Below are positions 34,011-41,970 of a stretch of 64,000 bases of DNA, piece after piece. The stretch's first letter is position 1. Each line of letters opens with the position of its first letter. The translations under genes were made by a program, and so were the position numbers. Below the pieces are notes generated by a model. The model worked only from the letters and a program-made list of their open reading frames with translations, made no database searches and was not told the origin of the DNA. The stretch comes from Mycobacterium sp. E183 (lineage in GTDB: Bacteria > Actinomycetota > Actinomycetes > Mycobacteriales > Mycobacteriaceae), in contig NZ_LZJN01000003.1 in NCBI RefSeq assembly GCF_001667735.1, positions 1 to 64,000 of the forward strand, read 5' to 3'.

Positions 34011-35391
34011 AGCGCTCCTTCAGCACTCGGCGCAGCACCTTGCCCGAGGGCAGGCGAGGGATGTCGGGCACGAACACGACGCGGCTCAGGTGTTTGTAGG
34101 AAGCCAGCCGCTGATCGACGCGGGCCGTGAGTTCGCCGGCATCGACGGGTGCGCACGTCGCGACGGCGGCGACCACCGCCTCCCCGTTGATTCCGTCGGG
34201 CACGCCGAACACCGCGCAGTCCTTGACGGCGGGATGGCCGTGTAGCACCGTCTCGATCTCGGCGGGCGCCACCTGAAATCCGCGCACCTTGATCATCTCC
34301 TTGAGGCGATCGGTGATCCGCAACCAGCCTTCGCCGTCGAGCCAGCCGACGTCACCGGTCCGGTACCAGCCGTCATGGATCACCTCAGAGGTTGCTTCGG
34401 CCGGCAGGTAGCCGGCCATCAGCGATGAAGAGCGGGCCTGAATCTCACCGACCTCGCCGCGGCGGACCGGCTCACCCGTCTCCAGTGAGACCACCCGCAC
34501 GTCCACGCCCGGCACCGGGCGACCGACGGCGTCCAGCCGGGCTCCCTGGATCGGATTGCAGGCGATGACAGGCAATTCCGTGGTTCCGTACGCCGGAACC
34601 CAACCGACGCCGGTGCGCCGGGTGACCGCCTCGGCGACGTGGGCGCTGACCGGCGTCGCCCCCCACATGATGTAGCGCAACGAGGACAGGTCGTAGGACT
34701 CGAGCCTGGGATGCGAGGCGATGGCCAGCGCGATGGGCGCGACCGCCATTTCGACTGTGATGCGGTCGGTTTCGATGTGATGCAGCATCCGGTCGACGTC
34801 GAACCGGGGGTGCAGCCGCACGCGGACGCCGGTGCGCAGCGCCGTCAGGATGTTGAGCAGCCCGAGGATGTGCGACGGCGGCGTGGCAACCTGAATGCGG
34901 TCGCGCACCGTGAGCTGCAGCGCCCCGCGCCAATGCCGGACGGCCTCGTCGAGCGCCGCGTGGGTGTGCCGGACGGCCTTCGGCAGCCCAGTGGTGCCGG
35001 AACTGAACACCAGCACCGCGTCGGACCGTGGCGACGGCGCCGAGGGCGTCGACTCCCCGGGCGCGATCGGCTCGTCCAGGTGCAGCATCGGCATCGCGCC
35101 TGCCAGCACCGGGTGGTCACCGACCGCGTGAGCGGGTTCGGTCAAGGCGAGCGCGTGGTCGACTTCGTCACGCTTCCAGGCCGGACTGATCAGCACGGCC
35201 GTCGCCGCCAGGCGCCAGATCGCCAGCAAGACGGCGACGAACTCCGGCCGATTGGACGCCATGATCGCGACGCGCTGACCCGCGCCGACACCGTTCTTGG
35301 CCAGGATTGCGGACCAGCCGGCGGCCAATGCATCCAACTGAGGCAGGCTGAAACGCCGTTCCTCGAACACGACCGCGGCCGGCTCGGTCAC
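33988..35391 (-). CDS. AMP-forming acyl-CoA synthetase (FadD)
   Basis: This 467-residue ANL-family enzyme starts at GTG 35391. The ATP motif FSSGTTGLPKAV, AYGTTELPVIA (A5), DGWYRTGDVGWLDGEGWLRI (A7/A8 hinge) and the A10 lysine in PSGKVLRRVLKE are present. It activates a carboxylic acid to the CoA thioester, feeding the two-subunit FadE and EchA encoded downstream. Its length is at the short end for FadD proteins. The operator at 35463-35477 lies 72 bases upstream. Confidence 0.92.
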   Translation of the reverse strand: MTEPAAVVFEERRFSLPQLDALAAGWSAILAKNGVGAGQRVAIMASNRPEFVAVLLAIWRLAATAVLISPAWKRDEVDHALALTEPAHAVGDHPVLAGAMPMLHLDEPIAPGESTPSAPSPRSDAVLVFSSGTTGLPKAVRHTHAALDEAVRHWRGALQLTVRDRIQVATPPSHILGLLNILTALRTGVRVRLHPRFDVDRMLHHIETDRITVEMAVAPIALAIASHPRLESYDLSSLRYIMWGATPVSAHVAEAVTRRTGVGWVPAYGTTELPVIACNPIQGARLDAVGRPVPGVDVRVVSLETGEPVRRGEVGEIQARSSSLMAGYLPAEATSEVIHDGWYRTGDVGWLDGEGWLRITDRLKEMIKVRGFQVAPAEIETVLHGHPAVKDCAVFGVPDGINGEAVVAAVATCAPVDAGELTARVDQRLASYKHLSRVVFVPDIPRLPSGKVLRRVLKERYGRTSDG

Positions 35392-35462
35392 GTCCCGTCC
35401 TTCCCTGACAGGCCGGGCTGACCTGACATCCCCACAAGCTTGAGAAGATCCTATCGCTCTGT

Positions 35463-35477
35463 GAGAATAGTATTCTC
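35463..35477. promoter_or_regulatory. GAGAAYA operator, copy 2
   Basis: GAGAATA-G-TATTCTC, a perfect 7-bp inverted repeat around one base, in the divergent region between fadD (start 35391) and ferredoxin (start 35514). Copy 1 is at 30094-30108. The placement would let one regulator control both directions. Confidence 0.72.
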
Positions 35478-35513
35478 TATAGTGAAGAATGCAAGTACGG
35501 GAGGGTGGTGACG

Positions 35514-35849
35514 ATGGCAGTCACCCGAAGCATCGAGGAGACCCCACGGGTGACAGATCCGTCGAACGGCTCCGTTGCGGGCACGGTCACCATTCACATG
35601 GACCGCAAGAAGGTCTCGGTGCCGATAATTCCCGGCGAGACGCTGTTGGAGAGCGCGCGGCGGGCCGGCCTCGAGCCGCCGTTCAGTTGCGAGGCGGGCA
35701 ATTGCGGCACGTGCATGGCCAGGCTCGAAGAAGGCCATGTGACCATGCGGGTCAACGATGCTCTCGACGACGACGAGGTCGCCGAGGGCTACATTCTGAC
35801 GTGCCAGGGCGTGCCGGAAACGGATTCGGTCACGGTGCGCTACGAGTAG
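35514..35849 (+). CDS. [2Fe-2S] plant-type ferredoxin
   Basis: This 111-residue protein carries the CxxxxCxxC...C cluster motif: Cys59, Cys64 and Cys67 (FSCEAGNCGTCMARL) and Cys97 (ILTCQG). It resembles the C-terminal ferredoxin domain of KshB/Hmp-type reductases but lacks FAD and NAD domains, so it must receive electrons from another protein. It may supply a Rieske or P450 oxygenase; none is adjacent in this divergon. ATG 35514 is chosen for its GGGAGGG ribosome site; a GTG at 35505 is in frame. Confidence 0.88.
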   Translation: MAVTRSIEETPRVTDPSNGSVAGTVTIHMDRKKVSVPIIPGETLLESARRAGLEPPFSCEAGNCGTCMARLEEGHVTMRVNDALDDDEVAEGYILTCQGVPETDSVTVRYE

Positions 35850-35871
35850 CACCCGAAGAGAGGTGGCGGCG

Positions 35872-36186
35872 ATGGCCAAGGGAATCATGTACGTCGAAAG
35901 TCGGCCCTGTTCGCCTGCGCGCGACCAGGAATACAACACCTGGTACGACGAGGTGCACATCCCCGAACTGCTGGCGCTCGACGGAATCGTCGCGGCGCGA
36001 CGGCTGCGCCCTCTTGACGGGCAGGGCCCCTATGTCGCCATCTACGAACTCGAAGGCGACGATCTGCAGGCCATCTTGGACAACATGATGGCCAACGCCG
36101 GGCAGCTGCACATGTCCGATGCGTTGCTATTGGATCCCGCGCCGATCCCTCGATTGCTCGAGACGACGAGCGAGCGGAGCCGCTGA
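35872..36186 (+). CDS. Small dimeric alpha/beta barrel-like protein (EthD-like)
   Basis: This 104-residue protein starts at ATG 35872. GIMYVESRPCSPARDQEYNT followed by WYDEVHIPELLALDG matches the N(T)WY-D-xH-IPE-L pattern of small ferredoxin-fold barrel proteins that accompany catabolic operons. The precise function is unknown; EthD-type members aid oxygenases. It lies 22 bases after the ferredoxin gene and 4 bases before the amidohydrolase, clearly in one operon. Confidence 0.75.
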   Translation: MAKGIMYVESRPCSPARDQEYNTWYDEVHIPELLALDGIVAARRLRPLDGQGPYVAIYELEGDDLQAILDNMMANAGQLHMSDALLLDPAPIPRLLETTSERSR

Positions 36187-36190
36187 GCCG

Positions 36191-37456
36191 ATGGACGTCG
36201 ATGACTTGATCCTGGTGAGCATCGACGACCATGTGGTCGAGCCGCCGGACATGTTCCTGCGCCACGTGCCCGACAAGTACAGGGAGGAGGCCCCGATCGT
36301 CGTGACCGACGCTCACGGCGTCGACCAGTGGATGTACCAGGGCAGGCCGCAGGGCGTGAGCGGGCTCAACGCGGTGGTGTCGTGGCCGGCCGAGGAATGG
36401 GGCCGCGACCCGGCCGGTTTCGCCGAAATGCGCCCGGGCGTCTACGACGTCCACGAGCGCGTGCGGGACATGAACCGCAACGGCATCCTGGCCTCGATGT
36501 GCTTCCCCACCTTCACCGGATTCTCCGCGCGGCACCTCAACATGACGCGTGAGGACGTCACGCTGGTGATGGTGTCGGCCTACAACGACTGGCACATCGA
36601 CGAGTGGGCCGGCTCCTACCCGGAGCGCTTCATCCCGATCGCCATCCTGCCGACCTGGACCCCCGAGGGCATGTGCGCCGAGATCCGCCGGGTCGCGGCC
36701 AAGGGCTGCCGGGCGGTCACGATGCCGGAATTGCCTCATTTGGAAGGGCTTCCGAGCTACCACGACGACGACTATTGGGGCCCGGTGTTCCGCACGCTGT
36801 GCGAGCAGAACGTGGTGATGTGCCTGCACATCGGCACCGGGTTCGGGGCGATCAGCATGGCCCCCAACGCGCCGATCGACAACCTGATCATCCTGGCCAC
36901 CCAGGTCTCGGCGATGTGCGCCCAGGATCTGCTGTGGGGGCCTGCCATGCGCAACTACCCCGAACTTAAGTTCGCGTTCTCCGAGGGCGGCATCGGGTGG
37001 ATCCCGTTCTACCTGGACCGCAGCGACCGCCACTACACGAACCAGAAGTGGCTGCGCCGGGACTTCGGGGACAAGCTGCCCAGCGAGGTCTTCCGCGAGC
37101 ACTCGCTGGCCTGCTACGTCACCGACAAGACGTCGCTGAAGCTGCGCCACGAGATCGGCATCGACATCATCGCCTGGGAATGCGACTACCCGCACTCGGA
37201 CTGCTTTTGGCCGGACGCCCCCGAGCAGGTGTTGGCCGAGCTGAACGCCGCCGGGGCCGACGACTCCGACATCAACAAGATCAACTGGGCCAACGCCTGC
37301 CGGTTCTTCAGCTGGGATCCGTTCGCGCGGACGCCGCGGGAGCGGGCGACCGTGAAAGCCTTGCGCGCCAATGCCCTTGACGTCGACGTGTCGATCCGGT
37401 CGCGCGCCGAGTGGGCGCGGCTCTATCGGGAGAAGCAACTCGCCAAGCTGCCGTAG
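36191..37456 (+). CDS. Amidohydrolase family 2 metal-dependent hydrolase
   Basis: This 421-residue protein begins MDVDDLILVSIDDHVVEPPD, with the DDH metal-site variant seen in many mycobacterial paralogues. Further conserved parts are MCLHIGTGFG (His), FAFSEGGIGWIPFYLDRSDR and AWECDYPHSD with the terminal Asp. It is related to the protein at 4469-5641 and to ACMSD-like decarboxylases; the substrate is unknown. It is the last gene of the ferredoxin-EthD-amidohydrolase operon, which is divergent from fadD. Confidence 0.88.
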   Translation: MDVDDLILVSIDDHVVEPPDMFLRHVPDKYREEAPIVVTDAHGVDQWMYQGRPQGVSGLNAVVSWPAEEWGRDPAGFAEMRPGVYDVHERVRDMNRNGILASMCFPTFTGFSARHLNMTREDVTLVMVSAYNDWHIDEWAGSYPERFIPIAILPTWTPEGMCAEIRRVAAKGCRAVTMPELPHLEGLPSYHDDDYWGPVFRTLCEQNVVMCLHIGTGFGAISMAPNAPIDNLIILATQVSAMCAQDLLWGPAMRNYPELKFAFSEGGIGWIPFYLDRSDRHYTNQKWLRRDFGDKLPSEVFREHSLACYVTDKTSLKLRHEIGIDIIAWECDYPHSDCFWPDAPEQVLAELNAAGADDSDINKINWANACRFFSWDPFARTPRERATVKALRANALDVDVSIRSRAEWARLYREKQLAKLP

Positions 37457-37457
37457 C

Positions 37458-37470
37458 GCGGCAGTGCCGC
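37458..37470 (+). terminator. Hairpin after the amidohydrolase gene
   Basis: GCGGC-AGT-GCCGC begins two bases after the stop at 37456 and lies between convergent genes. There is no T-run after it; mycobacterial terminators often lack one. The remaining gap to 37570 shows nothing else that can be called. Confidence 0.4.
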
Positions 37471-37569
37471 CGAATGTGCGGCTAGCTTCACACTCGCGCG
37501 GCTGGCCTCATCGAGTGCGCCCCGGCGCCTCCCTGGCAGCTTCGACCGCGATGCCGGCCACGGCGACGC

Positions 37570-38463
37570 TCACTCGCCGAAGTAATGGCCGGCGTCGAGA
37601 TCCTCCAGCAGCCCGGCCCGTTCGGGGTTCCAGTCAAGTTCCTTGCGCGTCAGCGCGCTCGACGTCGGATTGTCCAGCGCCGCAAAGAGTGCAAGGAAGC
37701 CGAAATGACCGGCATCCTCGGCCGGAATGCTCACCGTCGGCACACCCAGGTGGCGGCCGATTACGGCGGCGATGTCGCGGAACGCCACGCCTTCGTCGGC
37801 CACGCCGTGCAAACGCGTACCCGCGGGCGCATTTTCGAGCGCCAGCCGGTACAGGTGGGCGGCGTCTAGCGTGTGCACCCCCGGCCAGCGGTTGGTCCCT
37901 TCGCCGATGTAAGCGGACTTCCCGCTGTCGCGGGCCGTGTTGATGAGGTGATGCGTGAAGCCGTGGTGGTCGAGATCGCTGTGCACGATCGGGGATAGCC
38001 GGATCACCGACGATCTCACCCCACGCTCGGCCAGCGCGATCACCGCGTTCTCCGAGTCGACCCGCGGTCCCCCGGGCAATGTGTCCTGTTCGGTGCTGGG
38101 GCCGTCATGCCCCAGCAACGACAGAAGCAGCGTTCCCGAGGTGCTGACGAAGGGCCGGTCGGAGCCGACGAGCGCCTCCCCGATGGCCTCGACGGCCCGC
38201 AGATCCGCCTCGGCCGCCGCCACGAAGTTGTCGAAATCGTGTTTGAAAGCCAGGTGGATGACGCCGTCGGACGCCGCGGCGGCGGACCGCAACCCGTCGA
38301 GGTCGTCGAGGTCGCCGCGGTGCACCCGCACGCCCTTCGCCGTCAGCGCGGCGGCCGACTCGTCGGAGCGGGCGAGGCCGGTGACTTGATGACCCGCACG
38401 CACGAGCTCGTCGATGACGGCCGAACCGATGTGCCCGCTGGCGCCAGTGACAAAGACATGCAT
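37570..38463 (-). CDS. NAD-dependent epimerase/dehydratase-type SDR
   Basis: This 297-residue extended SDR begins MHVFVTGASGHIGSAVIDEL, with the GxxGxxG motif and LARSDES after strand 2. FVSTSGTLLLS provides the Ser. The C-terminal substrate domain resembles nucleoside-sugar epimerase-like or NmrA-like proteins. It is divergent from the LysR gene at 38629, with a palindromic LysR-type site between them, so it is very likely the regulator's target. Confidence 0.87.
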   Translation of the reverse strand: MHVFVTGASGHIGSAVIDELVRAGHQVTGLARSDESAAALTAKGVRVHRGDLDDLDGLRSAAAASDGVIHLAFKHDFDNFVAAAEADLRAVEAIGEALVGSDRPFVSTSGTLLLSLLGHDGPSTEQDTLPGGPRVDSENAVIALAERGVRSSVIRLSPIVHSDLDHHGFTHHLINTARDSGKSAYIGEGTNRWPGVHTLDAAHLYRLALENAPAGTRLHGVADEGVAFRDIAAVIGRHLGVPTVSIPAEDAGHFGFLALFAALDNPTSSALTRKELDWNPERAGLLEDLDAGHYFGE

Positions 38464-38548
38464 GGAAATCCCTTTCGCTGTTTCGTATTCGCCGGCTTCC
38501 AGTCAATGACCGCGGCAGACCGACTGTCCAAGACCTGTTTCATATGGC

Positions 38549-38569
38549 GTGATACCGAATCGGCATCAC
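38549..38569. promoter_or_regulatory. LysR-type (T-N11-A) palindrome
   Basis: GTGAT-N11-ATCAC with an inner CCGA-A-TCGG palindrome, 21 bases in all with mismatches only at one symmetric pair besides the centre. It sits between the SDR (start 38463) and the LysR gene (start 38629) and has the T-N11-A geometry of LysR recognition sites. Confidence 0.75.
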
Positions 38570-38628
38570 CGCATGTCACCGGCACCTTCGGTGCGGATGT
38601 CAGTTGCCGGCGCCGTTACACTCTCAGC

Positions 38629-39531
38629 ATGGCCCGTTCCGTATTGCCCGTGATCGACCTCGATCTGCGGTTGGTCGGATATTTCGTCGTGGTGGCCGAA
38701 CACCGGCACTTCGGCCGCGCCGCGACCGCGCTGCGCGTAGCGCAGCCGTCGTTGAGCCGGCAGATCCGCCGGCTCGAGCAACAACTGGGTGTTCGACTCC
38801 TGGATCGCACGCCGCAAGGCACCAGGCTGACGGAGGCGGGAGAGGTGTTCCTGCCCCGGGCCAAGGCCCTGCTGCGCTCGGCCACGCAAGCCGCGGCACA
38901 GGCCCGGGCCGCCGCCCAGCCCAGCCGAATCGCGATCGGATACACGACCGGGATGATCGTCACCCCCGCGGTGCGCGAGATGCGCCGCGAACACCCCGAC
39001 GCCGAAGTGCAAGTCTCGCATCTGGATTGGGGCCAGGCCCTGGACGCGTTGCTCGGACATCGAGTGGACGCCGTGGTGACCCGGCTACCGTTCCCGACAG
39101 ACGGCCTGCACGTGACCATCCTCTACGACGAGCCCCGGGTGCTGGCTATGTCGGTCGACCACCGCCTCGCGGGCCGGGACTTCGTCACGCTGGACGACAT
39201 CGCCGACGAGCCGATGCCCCGAGTCCGTGACTCCGACCCGGCGTGGAATGCCTTCTGGCGCATCGATCCCCGGCCCGATGGCCGCCGGGCGCCCGATGGA
39301 CCGTTCATCGACGCGCTCGAGGACAAGTTCGAAGTCATCGCCTCCGGGCAGGCGGTGGCAATCACTGCCGGGTTCCGCGGCAATGCCCTGCGGCCCGACA
39401 TCACCACCGTCCCGTTGCAAGGCGTCGAGCCCTGTCACGTGGTGTTGGCGACGCGCGCCGGGGACCGCAGTCGGCTGGTGGCGGCCTTCCGTAAGCTCGC
39501 CGAGGCGCACCTGAGGGGTCCGGTGTCCTGA
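38629..39531 (+). CDS. LysR family transcriptional regulator
   Basis: The protein has 300 residues from ATG 38629. The N-terminal HTH is LRLVGYFVVVAEHRHFGRAA followed by TALRVAQPSLSRQIRRLEQQ, the standard LysR helix-turn-helix. The C-terminal periplasmic-binding-like effector domain follows from about residue 95 (IAIGYTTGMIVTPAVREMRR). It is divergent from the SDR gene across a T-N11-A palindrome, so local control of that gene and of itself is inferred. Effector unknown. Confidence 0.92.
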   Translation: MARSVLPVIDLDLRLVGYFVVVAEHRHFGRAATALRVAQPSLSRQIRRLEQQLGVRLLDRTPQGTRLTEAGEVFLPRAKALLRSATQAAAQARAAAQPSRIAIGYTTGMIVTPAVREMRREHPDAEVQVSHLDWGQALDALLGHRVDAVVTRLPFPTDGLHVTILYDEPRVLAMSVDHRLAGRDFVTLDDIADEPMPRVRDSDPAWNAFWRIDPRPDGRRAPDGPFIDALEDKFEVIASGQAVAITAGFRGNALRPDITTVPLQGVEPCHVVLATRAGDRSRLVAAFRKLAEAHLRGPVS

Positions 39532-39572
39532 CGCCGGCGTGAAACCACCGTCGCGCTCGCGAGCGGTGCGCG

Positions 39573-40607
39573 CTAGACCTGGGGCAGCTCCGGCGGCGGA
39601 CGGTATTCGGGGTCGTAACCGGAGACGTGGATCGGGCTACCGACGAGCCGGAAATCGCCGGCCGTGACAATGATTTCGGGGGTTGCTTCGAGCGCCTCCG
39701 GCAGGGTCCTGACGGCCGCCGCCGGCACTCCGAGCGGACGCAGTCGGCGTTCCCACCCCGCGGCGGTGTCGGTCGCCAGCATCGCCGTGACGACGGCCAG
39801 CACCTCGTCGCGGCGGGACACCCGTTCGGACATCGTCTCGAACCCCCCGATGCCCGCCTCGGTGGCGAAGGACTTCCAGAAGCCGTCGTGCGTGATGAAC
39901 AACGCCAGATACCCCTCGGCGGTCGGAAAGAGCTGCGCCGGAACGTAATACGAGTGCGCGCCATAAGGACGCCGCTGCGGCTCGACACCGTCATTGAGGT
40001 AGGCGGACGCGTGGTAGTTCAGCTGCGACAGCATCACGTCGCGCAGCGAAACGTCGACTTGTCCTCCGGTTCCGGAGATGATCTTGGCCAACAGCCCCAG
40101 CGCCGCGGTCATCCCGGTGGAGTTGTCGGCCGACGAGTAACCGGGCAGCGTCGGCGGGCCCTGCGGGTCGCCGGTCAGGGCGGCGGTGCCGACGCCCGCC
40201 TGCACGACGTAGTCGAAGGCCGGATCGTCGCCGCCGTACAGGCCGAATCCGGTGATCGCGACGCACACGATCCGCTCGTTGTGCCGCCGCAATCTCTCAT
40301 AAGTCAATCCCAGCCGGCGGATCGCCGACGGCTTCAAGTTCACCAGCAGCGCATGGGATTCGGCCACCAGCTCGCCCAGCCGTTGCTGTCCGGGGTCGGA
40401 GTTCAGGTCAAGGCAGATGCTCGACTTGTTGCGGTTGAGGCTGGCGAAGTAGCTGGGCCCGACGCCGCGGGAGATCTCGCCGCCGCGCGGCTCGATCTTG
40501 GTGACCTCGGCGCCCAGATCGGCCAGCAGCATGGTGGCGTACGGTCCCGCCAGCATGGTGCCGACCTCGAGGATGCGTATCCCCGCGAGCGGCCCGGTAG
40601 GCGTCAC
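39573..40607 (-). CDS. CaiB/BaiF family III CoA-transferase
   Basis: This 344-residue single-domain enzyme starts at GTG 40607. It opens LAGIRILEVGTMLAGPYATM. The catalytic Asp is expected in YSSADNSTGMTAALG, about residue 160. CoA moves from a donor thioester to a carboxylate. It is the last gene of the operon that encodes the B12-dependent mutase, overlapping the LLM gene by 4 bases, so it may activate the acid whose CoA ester the mutase rearranges (inference). It is a bit shorter than the usual 380-400. Confidence 0.88.
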   Translation of the reverse strand: MTPTGPLAGIRILEVGTMLAGPYATMLLADLGAEVTKIEPRGGEISRGVGPSYFASLNRNKSSICLDLNSDPGQQRLGELVAESHALLVNLKPSAIRRLGLTYERLRRHNERIVCVAITGFGLYGGDDPAFDYVVQAGVGTAALTGDPQGPPTLPGYSSADNSTGMTAALGLLAKIISGTGGQVDVSLRDVMLSQLNYHASAYLNDGVEPQRRPYGAHSYYVPAQLFPTAEGYLALFITHDGFWKSFATEAGIGGFETMSERVSRRDEVLAVVTAMLATDTAAGWERRLRPLGVPAAAVRTLPEALEATPEIIVTAGDFRLVGSPIHVSGYDPEYRPPPELPQV

Positions 40608-41560
40608 CGCAATTCCGTTGCGAGCGTGGCGATCATCTCGCGCGTGCGGCGTTTGGAGGCGATCAGCTCGTCGCGGTTGTCACCGATCGGCAGCAGCCGC
40701 ACGGACAGGTCCGTGACACCGGCGTCGGCAAAGCGGCGCATCCGGGTCAGGATCGCCTGCTCGTCACCGGCCGCACAGAGGTCACCGACATCACGGGCGT
40801 CGCCGCGTTCCAGCAGGCGCTGATAGTTGGGCGACACCTCGGCCTCACCCAGGATCCGATTGGCCCGCTCCTTGGCCTCCTCGACTCGTGCCGGCTCACA
40901 GAGGCATACCGGGATGCCGGCGACGATCCGCGGCGCGGGCCGCCCGGCGTCCGCGGCGGCCTTGGTGATCTTCGGCGCGATGTGGTCGCCGATCGCGCGC
41001 TCGTCGGCCATCCACAACACGGTGCCGTCGGCGAGTTCGCCGGCGATCTGCAACATCACCGGCCCCAGAGCTGCGACCAAAACCGGCATCGGGGCGTCGG
41101 CCCCGATCGCCAGCGGATTGTGCACCGTGAACGAATCGTTCTCGACGTCGACCGGTCCCGGCCCGGCGATGGCGGCGCCCAGCACCTGCAGGTAGTCGCG
41201 GGTGTAGGCGGCCGGCTTCTCGTAGGGCAAGCCGAGCATGTCCCGGATGATCCAGTGGTGCGACGGTCCGACGCCCAGCGCCAACCGCCCGCCAGTCACG
41301 GCATGAGTCGAAAGCGCTTGGCGGGCAAGGGCGATCGGATGCTGGGCTTGCAGCGGCACCACCGCCGTGCCGAGCTCGATGCGCGAGCTGTGCGCGGCCA
41401 TCAGCGATACCATGGTCAGGCAGTCGAAATCGTCGGGAACCTGCGGCATCCACGCGGTGTCCAGACCCGCGGATTCGGCCCACTCGATGTCGGAGGCCAG
41501 CTTGTGCACCTTGCGGGCCATGTCGCCACGCTCGGCGCCGATCATCACTCCGACGCGCAC
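40604..41560 (-). CDS. LLM-class F420-dependent oxidoreductase
   Basis: The protein has 318 residues from GTG 41560 (VRVGVMIGAERGD). GLDTAWMPQVPDDFDCLTMV, VVPLQAQHPIALARQALSTH and RLALGVGPSHHWIIRDMLGL are typical of mycobacterial F420-dependent luciferase-like enzymes. F420 use is inferred from that resemblance. The start lies 16 bases inside the end of the B12 subunit gene, so the two are translationally coupled. Its place in a mutase operon suggests an oxidation or reduction in the same CoA-ester pathway. Confidence 0.87.
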   Translation of the reverse strand: MRVGVMIGAERGDMARKVHKLASDIEWAESAGLDTAWMPQVPDDFDCLTMVSLMAAHSSRIELGTAVVPLQAQHPIALARQALSTHAVTGGRLALGVGPSHHWIIRDMLGLPYEKPAAYTRDYLQVLGAAIAGPGPVDVENDSFTVHNPLAIGADAPMPVLVAALGPVMLQIAGELADGTVLWMADERAIGDHIAPKITKAAADAGRPAPRIVAGIPVCLCEPARVEEAKERANRILGEAEVSPNYQRLLERGDARDVGDLCAAGDEQAILTRMRRFADAGVTDLSVRLLPIGDNRDELIASKRRTREMIATLATELR

Positions 41561-41970
41561 TGTTCCTCCGCAACGGGCTCGGGGGTTCCGGTCAGCGCGC
41601 GTATCTCGCGCACGAGCACATCGAGCGATGTGCCGGTGGGGAAAACGGCGGCGGCACCGGCGGCGAGCAGCTTGGGCACGTCGGCATGCGGGATGGTTCC
41701 GCCGACCACGACGGCGATGTCGGAAGCGTCGGCGGCCCGCAGGGCCTCGATGGTGCGGGCGGTGAGTGCGAGGTGAGCACCGGACAGAATGCTCAAGCCC
41801 ACGACCGCCACGTCTTCCTGGACGGCGATCGAGGCGATGTCCTCGATGCGCTGCCGGATGCCGGTGTAGATCACCTCGAAGCCGGCGTCGCGCAGGGTGC
41901 GGGCGACGATCTTGGCGCCCCGGATCCTCGTCGCCAAACCGGGTCTGGACGGACACGACCGGGGCGCCAT
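41545..41970 (-). CDS. B12-binding small subunit of acyl-CoA mutase, cobalamin motif disrupted by an inversion
   Basis: The protein has 141 residues. From residue 17 it is a normal B12-binding domain: RGAKIVARTLRDAGFEVIYT, QEDVAVVGLSILSGAHL and VVVGGTIPHADVPKLLAAGA. The first 19 residues read MAPRSCPSRPGLATRIRGA, without the D-x-H-x-x-G motif that holds cobalamin. Bases 41924-41958 lie between perfect 10-bp inverted repeats. Reversing them gives MAPRILVAKPGLDGHDRGA, the canonical start with VAKPG and DGHDRG, still in frame. As drawn, the product should not bind B12 base-off/His-on. The ATG overlaps the large subunit's TAA (TAATG). Confidence 0.88.
   Translation of the reverse strand: MAPRSCPSRPGLATRIRGAKIVARTLRDAGFEVIYTGIRQRIEDIASIAVQEDVAVVGLSILSGAHLALTARTIEALRAADASDIAVVVGGTIPHADVPKLLAAGAAAVFPTGTSLDVLVREIRALTGTPEPVAEEQCASE
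41914..41968. repeat. Invertible-looking segment: 35 bp between 10-bp inverted repeats
   Basis: The left arm GGCGCCCCGG (41914-41923) and right arm CCGGGGCGCC (41959-41968) are perfect reverse complements. The enclosed 41924-41958 reads on the plus strand as the sense code for ILVAKPGLDGHD, although the gene is on the minus strand. Both orientations keep the reading frame. No recombinase gene is seen in the window. Confidence 0.85.

Noticed and set aside
37477-37500. GTGCGGCTAGC...TTCACACTCG motif as a dispersed repeat
   Set aside because: It looks like a frequent mycobacterial intergenic element, but no second copy was found in this window.
41914-41968. Transcription terminator or ordinary hairpin
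   Set aside because: It lies at the start of a coding gene, has a 35-base loop, and the enclosed sequence encodes the canonical B12 motif in the opposite orientation, so inversion is the better explanation.
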